Notes: generated from the letters alone by a model not told the origin. DNA of 64,000 nt from JBGAPH01 sp046349955 (GCA_046349955.1 JAXMBI010000004.1:124001-188000); one strand, 5' to 3'; positions 43,854 to 52,447 are shown, counted from the first letter of the stretch. Translations and numbers: made by a program.

Positions 43854-44819
43854 CTACTGGGCCGCCCGCGCCAGCGTGGGCTGCGGAGCGCGGGGGACCG
43901 TAATCGCCGGTTGGGCGGCGCGCCGCCAAAGCTGCGTAAGGCCGCGTTCGCCACTCAGAGGCTCCCCCTCGGACAATCGCACCGGCAACTCGCGGTGCGT
44001 GTGAACCACGGTCCGGGCCTCTTCGAGCGACGCGGAAAGCGGTTTGCGGCCCACTTCGCGATAGTAGCTCGCGAGAACCACTTCTGGCTCGTTCGCGGTC
44101 GCGCTGCCCGGCACGGCGGCGGCCGCAGCGGTGGTCATCGTCACCGCTTGCTTCACCGCCTCGCTTCCCGGCGGCAGATCCTTGGGCATTTCGGGCCGCG
44201 TTTGCTCTGCCGGCCCGCCCGGCTGCACCTTGCATGATAGGCAAACCTGCAAGGCGCGGTAGGCTTCGGCGCGGACCATCAGGCAATTTTCCGAGGGGTT
44301 GCCGTCTTTATCGCTGGCGGTCACCGAAATCGTCAGGGCCTCGATCGTGGCCTGACTGCAACAGCAGCCGTTGGCCAGCGAGTGAGCGGCCTCCCAACGT
44401 ACGCAGGGACTGCGATCGCAGCGGAGGGCGCTAAGCAGGGCCTTTTGGGCCTCAGGGTAATAGTGGCAATCCACGGTGCCCAGGAAGCGAATCATCGCCC
44501 GCCGGGCCTTCATGGCAGCCTGGTCCTTTTTGATCGCGGCGGCAGCCGTGGGGGGCGCGCAGGCATCGCAGGGGTTGCAAATCACTCCGCCGGTCAGGCA
44601 GGAAATGGGGGCCATCGCGCCTGAAAGCATCTTGCCCAGCGGCGAGTTGCAGCACTTGGCCTTGATCGCAGCGTCGAGCGCGATCAGCGAGCCCAGGCAG
44701 CCGCCAATGGCCCCCGGCGCCGCAGGCGCTGCCGGCACGACGACCTGCGCCGTAGCCGCTCGGGGCGCGAGCGAAGATCCGAAAATGGCGCATGCCAGCA
44801 AGAACCGCGATGCCCGCAT
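43854..44819 (-). CDS. Exported Cys-rich HEAT-like protein
   Basis: A 321-residue protein from the ATG at 44819, with GGGGAGAAG upstream; the longer frame to 45302 is rejected because a signal peptide (LLACAIFGSSLAPRAATA) begins here. The mature N-terminal part has Cys-rich stretches (CLGS, KCCNS, CLTGGVICNPCDAC). The middle has helical repeats like HEAT units ('EAQKALLSALRCDRSPCVRWEAAHSLANGCCC'-type, with 'VRAEAYRALQVCLSC'). The C-terminus is Pro/Ala-rich and basic. Function is unknown; exported HEAT-like proteins of this kind are frequent in planctomycetes. Its stop is 22 nt from the convergent thyX stop. Confidence 0.75.
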   Translation of the reverse strand: MRASRFLLACAIFGSSLAPRAATAQVVVPAAPAAPGAIGGCLGSLIALDAAIKAKCCNSPLGKMLSGAMAPISCLTGGVICNPCDACAPPTAAAAIKKDQAAMKARRAMIRFLGTVDCHYYPEAQKALLSALRCDRSPCVRWEAAHSLANGCCCSQATIEALTISVTASDKDGNPSENCLMVRAEAYRALQVCLSCKVQPGGPAEQTRPEMPKDLPPGSEAVKQAVTMTTAAAAAVPGSATANEPEVVLASYYREVGRKPLSASLEEARTVVHTHRELPVRLSEGEPLSGERGLTQLWRRAAQPAITVPRAPQPTLARAAQ

Positions 44820-45069
44820 CGATCTTCTCCCCGCGGCGCCAGAGCGCCGGTTCCTAAGAGCGACCTGAATCAGCCCCAACGCGGCCGGCCCTGCCCTGGC
44901 GCGCGCCGTTCCCCTCATGCGAAAAGCGGCCAGACGGTATCGCAACGCCAGCGCCCAGTCAATGCGGGTATGCAGCCTTGGCCCGTACTTCCTGCGCTGG
45001 CAATTCTCATCGGCTAGAATCACTCGCGAGCGGGCAGTTTGGAGGCCCAGGGAAATTCGAGGTGTACCC

Positions 45070-46092
45070 GTGCTACGCGCTTCCACTCTCGCCGCGATCC
45101 TGACCTGCACGCTATCCGCGGGGACAACGGGCGCTGAGCCCTCGTGGCTGACTACCGGGGAATTCCGCTGCCAAGCCAGTCGCCCGCTCGTGTCGCCGGC
45201 GGCGCGCCCCGCCGACCCCTGCCACGCCATCAAGGACCCGACCGTGGTGTTCCACGACGGCCGCTGGCGCCTGTTCTGCACCATTCGCAGCGCGCGCCGC
45301 ACGCATCAGATCGAATATCTGTCGTTCACCGACTGGGAGCAGGCCGACCAGGCAGACCGCCACGTGCTTGCGATCGAGCCAGGCTACTTTTGCGCTCCGC
45401 AGGTCTTCTACTTCCGCCCTCACCGCAAGTGGTACCTGATTTTTCAGACCTCCGACGAGTCACGGCAGCCTTCGCTTCAGCCGGCCTATAGCACGAGCGA
45501 CAACCTGGAAGATCCTCAGGCTTGGACGAAGCCCGCGCTTCTGTTCGCAGAGCCGCCCGTGATCAAAGCCTGGATCGACTTCTGGGTGATCTGTGATTCC
45601 GAGCAGGCCCATTTGTTCTTCACCTCACTCGATGGACGCATGTGGCGCTCGGCCACGCCGCTGGACAAGTTCCCTCACGGTTGGTCGACCCCCGAGGTGG
45701 CCCTCGAGGCCGACCTTTTCGAGGCGAGCCACACGTACCGCTTAACCGGCGTCGACCGCTTCCTCACGGTCATCGAGGCGCAGGCTGAGGGCCGCCGGTA
45801 CTATAAGGCCTATCTCGCCGATCGCTTGGCAGGCCCTTGGCGGCCGCTCGCCGACTCGGTGGAGCGCCCGTTCGCCGGGCGGGCCAACGTCGGTTTCAAG
45901 GGACCTGCGTGGACCGACTCCATCAGCCACGGCGAATTGTTGCGCGCGGCGAACGACGAGACGCTGCCGGTCGATCCAAAGAATCTGCGCTTCCTCTTCC
46001 AGGGCGTGAGCGACCAGGAAAGGGCCGGCAAGGATTATGGGCAGATTCCTTGGCGGCTCGGGCTGCTCGAGCCGACTGTTACAGCCGAATGA
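45070..46092 (+). CDS. GH62-type alpha-L-arabinofuranosidase, exported
   Basis: A 340-residue protein. I choose the GTG at 45070 with GAGG upstream; it gives a signal peptide (STLAAILTCTLSAGTTGA), whereas the upstream ATG frame does not. The rest aligns well with GH62 arabinoxylan arabinofuranosidases: 'HAIKDPTVVFHDGRW' with the base Asp near 56, 'GYFCAPQVFYFRPHRKWYLIFQ', 'AYSTSDNLEDPQAWTKP', 'WIDFWVICDSEQAHLFF' with an Asp near 171, 'LFEASHTYRLTGVDRFLTVIEA' with Glu near 218, and 'SISHGELLRA'. It would remove arabinose from plant xylan outside the cytoplasm. A TAGAAT at 45015-45020 may be its -10. Its 3' end overlaps a remnant of a response-regulator gene on the other strand. Confidence 0.9.
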   Translation: MLRASTLAAILTCTLSAGTTGAEPSWLTTGEFRCQASRPLVSPAARPADPCHAIKDPTVVFHDGRWRLFCTIRSARRTHQIEYLSFTDWEQADQADRHVLAIEPGYFCAPQVFYFRPHRKWYLIFQTSDESRQPSLQPAYSTSDNLEDPQAWTKPALLFAEPPVIKAWIDFWVICDSEQAHLFFTSLDGRMWRSATPLDKFPHGWSTPEVALEADLFEASHTYRLTGVDRFLTVIEAQAEGRRYYKAYLADRLAGPWRPLADSVERPFAGRANVGFKGPAWTDSISHGELLRAANDETLPVDPKNLRFLFQGVSDQERAGKDYGQIPWRLGLLEPTVTAE

Positions 46093-46128
46093 TTCCGCGC
46101 TGTACGCCGATCGTTACTGCGCGGGTGC
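46079..46128 (-). pseudogene. Remnant: last ~16 codons of a NarL/LuxR-type response regulator
   Basis: On the minus strand this reads RAVTIGVQRGIIRL then a TAA stop. The intact response regulator at 48545-49165 ends HAVTIGVQRGIIRL. The 50-nt DNA match to 48545-48594 is about 82% and in the same orientation, and the differences are mostly silent. Upstream the frame becomes unrelated, so only the 3' end survives. It overlaps the end of the GH62-type gene. Confidence 0.7.
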
Positions 46129-46250
46129 TTCGTGGGTTATTGGTCACAGGGGCCTGGCGTTTTCCAAACGGATTCGGTCCAGCGGCTCTTGAAAACGGTT
46201 CGCAGACGAAACGTTCGCTGTGCAAATGGAAAAAAAAACAGCCGCACGCG

Positions 46251-46337
46251 ATGGAAACGATCGCTCAGACCACGTTATGCTGGCTGGCAATGCTGGCCTT
46301 AGGCGCGTTGCCCCTTTGGGCAGATGGCGTGCAATAG
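46251..46337 (+). CDS. Possible 28-residue secreted-type peptide
   Basis: ATG at 46251, TAG at 46335. The peptide is nearly all signal-sequence-like (TLCWLAMLALGALPLWADG). No strong ribosome site precedes it. It could be a tiny protein, or the leftover 5' end of a truncated exported protein, fitting the other gene remnants around it. Confidence 0.35.
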   Translation: METIAQTTLCWLAMLALGALPLWADGVQ

Positions 46338-46383
46338 CTTATTCTCAGCAGACAATAGGAGAGCAGCTTTCGAGGGCTCTGAA

Positions 46384-47385
46384 ATGACGTCTAAGGAGTC
46401 GCCGCCACGTATGCAGGGCGCGCGTGTCACGCACGCTCGCGCAGCCTCGCGCGGCCTGACGCTCGTCGAATTGATGGTCGTAGTTGCCGTCATCGGCATC
46501 CTCGTCGCCCTGCTCCTGCCAGCCGTTTTGGCGGCCCGCGAAGCGGCCCGAAAGATCCAGTGCCGCAACAACCTCAAGCAGATCGGGCTGGCGCTGCACA
46601 ACTACGCCAACCAACATCGAGAACATCTGCCGGCGTGGACGCCCGCCGCCTTCGACGAGGCGGGTAAGAGATACAGCGGTTCGACTAGGAACACGCTGTG
46701 GAATCAGTTTTCGTGGCGGGCCACCTTGTTGCCGTTCCACGAAGAGCAAGCCTTGTATGGCCACATTGACTTTCGGAAGCCGCCGACGACCCCAGCGAAT
46801 CAGCCCGTGCTGGCTCATGTTTTGACAATCTACCAGTGTCCTTCGACTGAAGGTTATCCACGGAAAATTGGGGGGTTCGGGTTGGGGCGTCCGCCGAAGC
46901 CCACTGCTGCCGCTCTCGACTACGCGGGATACCTAGGCGAAGACAATGGTGTTCTCGGCGGACAGCCCGGCCTGTGGTCATCGGTCTCCCTCGAGTCCAA
47001 CGCGGGCCTCGACATTGGAGGGGCCGACCGGTATCGCGAGATTTTCGCTCCGCCACGACTGGCGAACATCGAGGACGGCCTGTCGAACACGCTCATGGTT
47101 CTCGAGCAGGCCAAAAAGCCTGAGAACATTCTCGAAGGGAAGGTCTTGGAGCAGGTGCCTGACGAAGGGGCTTGGCTAACTAGCGAACGAGGGCAGTTCG
47201 ATCCTTGGAACGGAATGAACAACTGGAACTTTAATCGGCTTTACTCCGAACACCCAGGACTGGCCTTTATTCTCATGTGCGATGGTGCGGTGCGGACGGT
47301 CCGCGAGGGTACTTCGCCGCAGGTGTTGTCGGCCATTCAGTCTCGCGCCGGCGGCGAAGTTGTCGATGTCAGCGGGCTTCAATAG
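46384..47385 (+). CDS. DUF1559 prepilin-like protein, first of a tandem pair
   Basis: A 333-residue protein from the ATG at 46384. The ~20-residue extension in the longer frame has no ribosome site. The prepilin motif RGLTLVELMVVVAVIG is at about 22-37, followed by 'ALLLPAVLAAREAARKIQCRNNLKQIGLALHNYANQH' seen in segments. The C-terminal domain ends 'LMCDGAVRTVREGTSPQVLSAIQSRAGGEVVDVSGLQ' in overlapping pieces. It is strongly similar to the next gene over its whole length, so the pair arose by duplication. The 'H-x-G' carbohydrate-like or fibre-forming role proposed for such proteins is unproven. Confidence 0.92.
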   Translation: MTSKESPPRMQGARVTHARAASRGLTLVELMVVVAVIGILVALLLPAVLAAREAARKIQCRNNLKQIGLALHNYANQHREHLPAWTPAAFDEAGKRYSGSTRNTLWNQFSWRATLLPFHEEQALYGHIDFRKPPTTPANQPVLAHVLTIYQCPSTEGYPRKIGGFGLGRPPKPTAAALDYAGYLGEDNGVLGGQPGLWSSVSLESNAGLDIGGADRYREIFAPPRLANIEDGLSNTLMVLEQAKKPENILEGKVLEQVPDEGAWLTSERGQFDPWNGMNNWNFNRLYSEHPGLAFILMCDGAVRTVREGTSPQVLSAIQSRAGGEVVDVSGLQ

Positions 47386-47468
47386 ATAGTGCGGCTAGCG
47401 GTCCCAAGCGTCTTCGTCGCGTGGGATGCGTCGGTCCTTGGGTCGCGAGTTCTCGCGGAGGTCAGGCA

Positions 47469-48419
47469 ATGGTCCGGCGCGCATTTACCTTGGTCGAGGT
47501 GCTTGTCGCGATCTTCATTATCATGATCCTGATCGCGCTGTTGTTGCCGGCCGTCCAGAGCGCCCGCGAAGCCGCACGGAAGGTCCAGTGCCGCAACAAC
47601 CTCAAGCAAATCGGCTTGGCGCTGCACAACTACGCCAATCAGCATCGCGAGCATTTGCCGGCGTGGATTCCGGCTGCTTTCGACGCCGCTGGCAAGCGGT
47701 ATTACGGATTCGGTGGCAATTCGCTCACGTGGCAGCAATTCTCCTGGCGGAGCACGCTCTTGCCATGTCACGAGCAGCAGGCCCTCTACGATCGGCTCAC
47801 CATTTCACGCGCACCGACGGACTCGGGGAATCAGCCGATTCTGGCACAAATCCTGCCCGTCTACCAATGCCCTTCGACCGAAGGCTATCCCCGCGCGATT
47901 ATCGGATTTGGCGGCGGCCGGTTGCCGCGGCCGAGTGCCGCTGCTTGTGACTATTCCGGGAGCTTTGGAGGTCAAGGAGGGCAATTCGGCGGCGCTCCAG
48001 GTGTCTGGTCTGCCGCGAACCCGGAATCGAACTGGAATTCTGATGTGCCGGATGACTCCAGGTTCCGGGACTTGGTCGCTCCTCCTCGCCTAAGCGGAAT
48101 TGAGGACGGACTGTCGAACACCCTGATGGTCTTCGAGCAGGCAGCCAAGCCCAACTTCATTTTTGACGATGATGTGCAAGATCTAACTCCTCGTCAGCAC
48201 GGCGGATGGCTCACAGGCGAGATCGGCATCTTGGACTGTTGGAACGGTATCAATCGGTGGAACTACTCGCAGTTCTATTCAGACCACTCGGGACTGGCAC
48301 ACATTCTTATGTGCGACGGGGCGGTGGGCGTTGTAAGGGATGGCGTTTCCTCTCAAGTTCTCCTGGCCCTCATCACACGGGCTGGCGGCGAGGCCGTAGA
48401 CGTGGGCACGCTGCGGTAG
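47469..48419 (+). CDS. DUF1559 prepilin-like protein, second of a tandem pair
   Basis: A 316-residue protein from the ATG at 47469, with GGAGGT 6 nt upstream. The longer frame to 47277 overlaps the previous gene and is rejected. The prepilin motif is RRAFTLVEVLVAIFIIMILI. It shares the body with the previous gene: 'YANQHREHLPAW', 'YQCPSTEGYPR', 'SGIEDGLSNTLMVFEQA' and 'HILMCDGAVGVVRDGVSSQV'. The two probably share a transcript, with 83 nt between them. Immediately downstream is a truncated prepilin start. Confidence 0.92.
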   Translation: MVRRAFTLVEVLVAIFIIMILIALLLPAVQSAREAARKVQCRNNLKQIGLALHNYANQHREHLPAWIPAAFDAAGKRYYGFGGNSLTWQQFSWRSTLLPCHEQQALYDRLTISRAPTDSGNQPILAQILPVYQCPSTEGYPRAIIGFGGGRLPRPSAAACDYSGSFGGQGGQFGGAPGVWSAANPESNWNSDVPDDSRFRDLVAPPRLSGIEDGLSNTLMVFEQAAKPNFIFDDDVQDLTPRQHGGWLTGEIGILDCWNGINRWNYSQFYSDHSGLAHILMCDGAVGVVRDGVSSQVLLALITRAGGEAVDVGTLR

Positions 48420-48440
48420 TGCAACTACAGCCTGGAAGGT

Positions 48441-48515
48441 AACCGCGAACGACATCGACCGCTCGGCTTGACGCTCGTCGAGCTGCTGGTCGATGGGGTT
48501 CGTCGTTCAAAGGGC
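48441..48515 (+). pseudogene. Truncated third prepilin/DUF1559 N-terminus
   Basis: The frame reads HRPLGLTLVELLV, the conserved prepilin cleavage motif, without a start codon, then diverges at 'DGVRRSKG'. The hydrophobic helix and the rest of the gene are missing. It lies 22 nt after the second DUF1559 stop and just before the 3' end of the response-regulator gene, so this is a recombination scar rather than a gene. Confidence 0.65.
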
Positions 48516-48544
48516 TTGCGGTGTAGACTTGCTCGCGCCGGCCT

Positions 48545-49165
48545 CTACAGCCGAATGATCCCCCGCTGCACACCGATCGTCACGGCGTGCGTGCGGTCGG
48601 TGGCGCCGAGCTTCGAGAGGATGTTCTGCACGTGCATCTTCACGGTGCCGGCCGCGGCCCCCAGCTCTTGGCCGATCTCTTTGTTCCCCATGCCCTGGGC
48701 TACGCGCTGCAGCACTTCGACCTCGCGCGGTGTGAGCGCGACCTTGGGAGGGCCGTCGAAGCGCTCGTGCACTTCGGCCGGCATCAGCTTCTGCCCGGCG
48801 TTGACCATACGGATGGCGTGCAGCACCTCGGTATGCACCATCTCCTTGAGCAGGTAACCCCGCACGCCGGCCTCGAGGGCTCGGAAGATGTCTTGGTCGC
48901 CGTCGTAGCTCGTGAGCGCGATGATCCGAGCCTGTGGATATTCCTGGCGGATCTGCCGCGTGGCGTCGATGCCGTCGAGCTCGGGCATCCGCAGATCCAT
49001 GAGCGTGACGTCGGGCTGCAGCTGGCGATAAAGGTCGACCGCCGCGCGGCCATCGCCGGCCTCGGCCACGAGTTCCATGTCGGACTCGTTCTCCAAAATC
49101 CGCGCGATCCCCTTCCGCACGAGCGGGTGATCGTCGACGCAGAGAATGCGGATCTTGGAGGGCAT
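48545..49165 (-). CDS. NarL/FixJ-type response regulator
   Basis: A 206-residue DNA-binding regulator from the ATG at 49165; a TTG at 49177 would overlap the kinase stop. Receiver domain: acidic pocket DD at 11-12, phosphoacceptor Asp57 in 'TLMDLRMPE', 'ALTSYDG' near 86-92 and Lys108 in 'LLKEMV'. The output domain is LuxR-type: 'LTPREVEVLQRVAQGMGNKEIGQEL' and 'GTVKMHVQNILSKLGATDRTHAV' near 142-195. It begins 8 nt after the kinase stop, so the two form one operon and a two-component system. Its 3' end is duplicated at 46079-46128. A 7-2-7 inverted repeat near the divergent efflux operon is a candidate binding site. Confidence 0.95.
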   Translation of the reverse strand: MPSKIRILCVDDHPLVRKGIARILENESDMELVAEAGDGRAAVDLYRQLQPDVTLMDLRMPELDGIDATRQIRQEYPQARIIALTSYDGDQDIFRALEAGVRGYLLKEMVHTEVLHAIRMVNAGQKLMPAEVHERFDGPPKVALTPREVEVLQRVAQGMGNKEIGQELGAAAGTVKMHVQNILSKLGATDRTHAVTIGVQRGIIRL

Positions 49166-49173
49166 GGGCAGGC

Positions 49174-52100
49174 TCAAACCTCGAGCGAGTGGTCAGCCGC
49201 GGGCTGCGTGACTTCGCCACGACGAGTGATGGGCACGCGCAGCGTCACCCGCGTGCCGCGGCCGGGCGGAGAGTCGAGCTGCAGATCCGCGCCAATCTGC
49301 GCCGCCCGCTCGCGCATGCCCAAGAGCCCGTAGTGGTCGCCGCCGGCCGAATCGCCGTTGCTGCCTGCCCCTCCCACTCCATCGTCCGCCACGATGAGCC
49401 GGAGTTCTTCCGCGGCATAGGCGAGCGTCACTTCAATCAGCGATGCGTGCGCATGTTTGACGGCGTTGGAAATCGCCTCCTGGGCGATCCGCAGCACCTG
49501 ATAGTCGGTCTGGGCCGGCAAGGGAGAGCGGCCGGCTGCGAGATCGAGCTTCAGCCCCCCGTCGCCCGTCTCCACGAGCTGCCGCGCCGATTGCTCGATC
49601 GCGGCGCTCAAGCTCGCCTCACCCGCCGCGCTGTTGCGCAAGCCGGCGATCGTTCGCCGCGCCTCGCGCAGGCAGGTTCCGGCGTCGCCGATCACTTCAT
49701 GCAGATCGTCGCGCACCTCTCCGCCGGGGAGCCGGGCCACGATCGCTTGCAGTTGCATCGTTACGCCCGAAAATCCCTGCATGAGCGTATCGTGTAACTC
49801 GCGGGCAATGCGGGCCCGCTCGGTGAGAATCGCCTGCCAGCGGGCCTTGATCCAGCGGACGCGCCAGCGGTAGAGGCCCCAGGCCACGCCAGCCGCAACG
49901 GCCAAGCACGCCGGCGCGAACCACCTCGTTTGCGAGAGGAGCGGCCGAATGCGGAAGCTCACCGGCACGGGCAGCTCGCTCACTTTGCCGTCGACGTTGT
50001 GGGCGGCCACGCGAAAGCGATACGGCCCCGGCGGCAGGTTGGTGTACACCGCCTCGCGCTGCGTGCCGGCGTCGATCCAGTCGTCGTCGAAGCCCTCGAG
50101 CCGAACCTTGAACGTGATCCGCTGCGCCGAGCGGTAGCTGAGGGCCGAATAGCGGAACACGACCTTGTTCGCGCCGCGCGGCAAGTCCGCGAGCTCCTCG
50201 GGGCGCCGGCTGACGCCCGAGACGAGGATGTCTTCCACCACGACCGGCGCGGGGGGCAACGGGCGGATGAAATCGTTGGGGGCGATCACGATCAGGCCGT
50301 GGATCGTGGAGAACCAAATGCGGCCATCCCGCATTTGCCACACCGCCGGCTGCACATCGGACTGGCACTCGATCGTCCGTTGATTGTCGACCGGGCTGAA
50401 GGGCATCGACTGCACGCGTTCCAATCGCCCATCGGCAAACGCCAACAGATCGGCGCGGCTGACCGAGAAGATCCCCTTGCTGCAGGCGAACCAGAGCCGG
50501 CCGGTGTCGTCGAGGGCGAGACCGAACAATTCGTCGTCGTAGAGCCCGTCGGCGAGGTTGAACTGCGTCACTTTGCCGTTTGCCACGAGGGCGAGCCCCG
50601 ACGAACGCATGGCTAGCCACAGGTGGTCGCCGTCGGCCAACATCGCACTCACGGGGGATTTGGCGCGGAAGCCGGTAGCCGCCTCAACCAGTTTGCCGTC
50701 GCGCAGCACATAGGGCCCGCCGGGCGTGGCCGTCGACACGAGCAACTCGCCGTTCCATTCACCCAGGGCCACGATGGGTTCTTGACCACGCGGGTCAGCC
50801 GCATCCACGGGCGCGAACCGGTCGCCGCGGAGGACCGCGAGGCCGCGAGCGGTTCCGGCAAAGAGCTCGCCCGCAGCGCTTCGTCGGAGGCACCACACTT
50901 GGTCCGCTGGCAGTCCTTGCTCGGTGGTGAAAGCCGCCGTCACCTTTCCTTGTTCCAGGCGATTGAGACCGCGATCTGTGCCTACCCACAATGTGCCTGC
51001 ATCGCCCGCGGCGAGCGACACGATGTCGTCGCTCAGCAGGCCCTGGCTGTGGGCGAAGACCTGGAACTTCGCGCCGTCGTAGCGGGCCAAGCCTGCGCCG
51101 CGCGTGCCGACCCAGATCAGGCCTTGGTCGTCCTGCACCACGGGTCCGGCGTCGTCGCTTGGTAACCCCTCGCGGGTTGTAAAGGGAATCGTGCGGCGGT
51201 CGGCGAATTGGTTGAGGCCGTGCTTGGTGCCGACCCACAGGCTCCCCTCATGATCTTCGAGCATCGCATAGACGGTGCTTTGGGAGAGGCCGTCCTGCGG
51301 CAGAAAACTGTCGAACTGGCCGGCGTGTAGGCGGCTGAAGCCCTTCTGCGTGCCGATCCAGAGGCTGTCGTTGCCGCCGTAGGTCAAGCAGGTGACGCGA
51401 TCGTCGACGAGCCCCTCGCGCGTCGTGAAGCGCTGTTGTCCTGAGGAGTCGAGCCGCACCAGTCCCGCCGACGTGCCGGCCCACAGGGCGCCGTTGGGCG
51501 TTCCGAAGAGTGAGCGAATCTGAACGTTGCTGGGGAGCCCCTCGAGCGTCCGTCGCGAAAAGGCGCCGTCGTTCCAGACGGCGAGCTCGGGGCCGTCGCC
51601 GCCGATCCAGATCGCGCCGTCGGAGGACTCGGCGAGTGCGCGCACCAACGCGCTTGGCAATTCGTTGAGAGGAAAGGTACGTGGCTGACCGCGATCGAAT
51701 CGGGTGAGCCCATCGGACGTACCGACCCAGAGTGCGCCCTGGCGATCGACCAGCAGCGCGTGGACCGTGTCGTCAGCCAGTCCCTCGGCCCGCGTGAATC
51801 GCTCGGCCACGTCGCCGCGCCAGCGGATCAGTCCGCCGCCGGCCGTCCCCAGCCAGAGGTTGTGCTCGGAGTCTTCCACCAGCGCGAGCACATGAACCTG
51901 TTTGAGCGACAGGCCGCCAACGGTTGGCAGCGGCGTGAACCGCACGCCGTCGAACCGCACGAGCCCCGAGGGGCCGCCCAGCCACAGATAGCCGTCGGCC
52001 GCCTGGCACAGGCACGAGATCGTCGCTTGCGGCAGGCCGTTCTGCACCTGCCAGACGCGCTGCAGACATTGCACGAGCCGCCGCGACGGATCGATCGCCT

Positions 52101-52212
52101 GGGCCGAGCGCGGCGCCGCGCCCCAAGCAAGCGCGATCGCCAGCCCCAGTGCGAGCAGCCAAGGGCGGCATTGCCGGAGCAAACGAAGTGAATCGGCGCG
52201 CCGTGAAGGCAT
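49174..52212 (-). CDS. Two-component sensor histidine kinase with beta-propeller sensor domains
   Basis: A 1012-residue inner-membrane sensor from the ATG at 52212; the in-frame codons up to 52338 contain no better start. Residues about 10-38 are a signal/anchor. About 40-650 hold many two-component regulator propeller repeats (for example 'LWLGTAGGGLIRWRGD', 'LWVGTKHGLNQFADR', 'IWVGTRGAGLARYDG'). A Y_Y_Y domain follows ('YRSAQRITFKVRLEGFDDDWIDAG', about 675-745). A membrane segment is near 765-785. The HisKA_3 box has 'ARELHDTLMQGFSG' with the phospho-His near 807. The HATPase has 'LRIAQEAISNAVKHAHA' and 'VADDGVGGAG' near 940. Architecture resembles hybrid polysaccharide sensors of Bacteroidetes but without the receiver. 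It is followed by its regulator and divergent from the RND operon. Confidence 0.95.
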   Translation of the reverse strand: MPSRRADSLRLLRQCRPWLLALGLAIALAWGAAPRSAQAIDPSRRLVQCLQRVWQVQNGLPQATISCLCQAADGYLWLGGPSGLVRFDGVRFTPLPTVGGLSLKQVHVLALVEDSEHNLWLGTAGGGLIRWRGDVAERFTRAEGLADDTVHALLVDRQGALWVGTSDGLTRFDRGQPRTFPLNELPSALVRALAESSDGAIWIGGDGPELAVWNDGAFSRRTLEGLPSNVQIRSLFGTPNGALWAGTSAGLVRLDSSGQQRFTTREGLVDDRVTCLTYGGNDSLWIGTQKGFSRLHAGQFDSFLPQDGLSQSTVYAMLEDHEGSLWVGTKHGLNQFADRRTIPFTTREGLPSDDAGPVVQDDQGLIWVGTRGAGLARYDGAKFQVFAHSQGLLSDDIVSLAAGDAGTLWVGTDRGLNRLEQGKVTAAFTTEQGLPADQVWCLRRSAAGELFAGTARGLAVLRGDRFAPVDAADPRGQEPIVALGEWNGELLVSTATPGGPYVLRDGKLVEAATGFRAKSPVSAMLADGDHLWLAMRSSGLALVANGKVTQFNLADGLYDDELFGLALDDTGRLWFACSKGIFSVSRADLLAFADGRLERVQSMPFSPVDNQRTIECQSDVQPAVWQMRDGRIWFSTIHGLIVIAPNDFIRPLPPAPVVVEDILVSGVSRRPEELADLPRGANKVVFRYSALSYRSAQRITFKVRLEGFDDDWIDAGTQREAVYTNLPPGPYRFRVAAHNVDGKVSELPVPVSFRIRPLLSQTRWFAPACLAVAAGVAWGLYRWRVRWIKARWQAILTERARIARELHDTLMQGFSGVTMQLQAIVARLPGGEVRDDLHEVIGDAGTCLREARRTIAGLRNSAAGEASLSAAIEQSARQLVETGDGGLKLDLAAGRSPLPAQTDYQVLRIAQEAISNAVKHAHASLIEVTLAYAAEELRLIVADDGVGGAGSNGDSAGGDHYGLLGMRERAAQIGADLQLDSPPGRGTRVTLRVPITRRGEVTQPAADHSLEV

Positions 52213-52244
52213 GTAAGGCTCAAAACGAAGGGTGGCCCGCGACC

Positions 52245-52274
52245 TTGGCGGGCCCTCTATCGTGACTATATAGT
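52245..52274 (+). promoter_or_regulatory. Forward promoter of the RND efflux operon
   Basis: TTGGCG (52245-52250), 18-nt spacer and TATAGT (52269-52274). The expected start is near 52281, giving a long leader of about 167 nt before the adaptor ATG at 52448. The -10 overlaps the -10 of the reverse promoter in the palindrome GACTATATAGTC (52264-52275). Confidence 0.6.
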
Positions 52275-52294
52275 CGGGTTGGAGCGGTGGCCAA
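52265..52294 (-). promoter_or_regulatory. Reverse promoter of the kinase/regulator operon
   Basis: On the minus strand TTGGCC (52294-52289), 18-nt spacer and TATAGT (52270-52265). The start would be near 52258, 46 nt before the kinase ATG. It overlaps the forward promoter, so one polymerase would block the other. Confidence 0.6.
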
Positions 52295-52323
52295 TCGGTG
52301 CATTCCGTGAAACCGCCACCCCC

Positions 52324-52339
52324 TATGCCGAACGGCATA
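52324..52339. promoter_or_regulatory. 7-2-7 inverted repeat, candidate regulator site
   Basis: TATGCCG (52324-52330), AA and CGGCATA (52333-52339). Perfect 7-bp arms with a 2-nt centre, in the leader of the RND operon about 45-60 nt past its predicted start. NarL-type regulators can bind inverted heptamers with 2-nt spacing. Assignment to the adjacent regulator is inference. Confidence 0.5.
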
Positions 52340-52447
52340 CGGCCCGCCTGGCTAGTCGACAGTATCCTCCGAAGCTGTCAGCAGTAAGAATAGGTTAGCG
52401 ACCTTTCCCACCGCCCGGGGGCAGCCCGCCGCGAGTGACTTTGGCCT

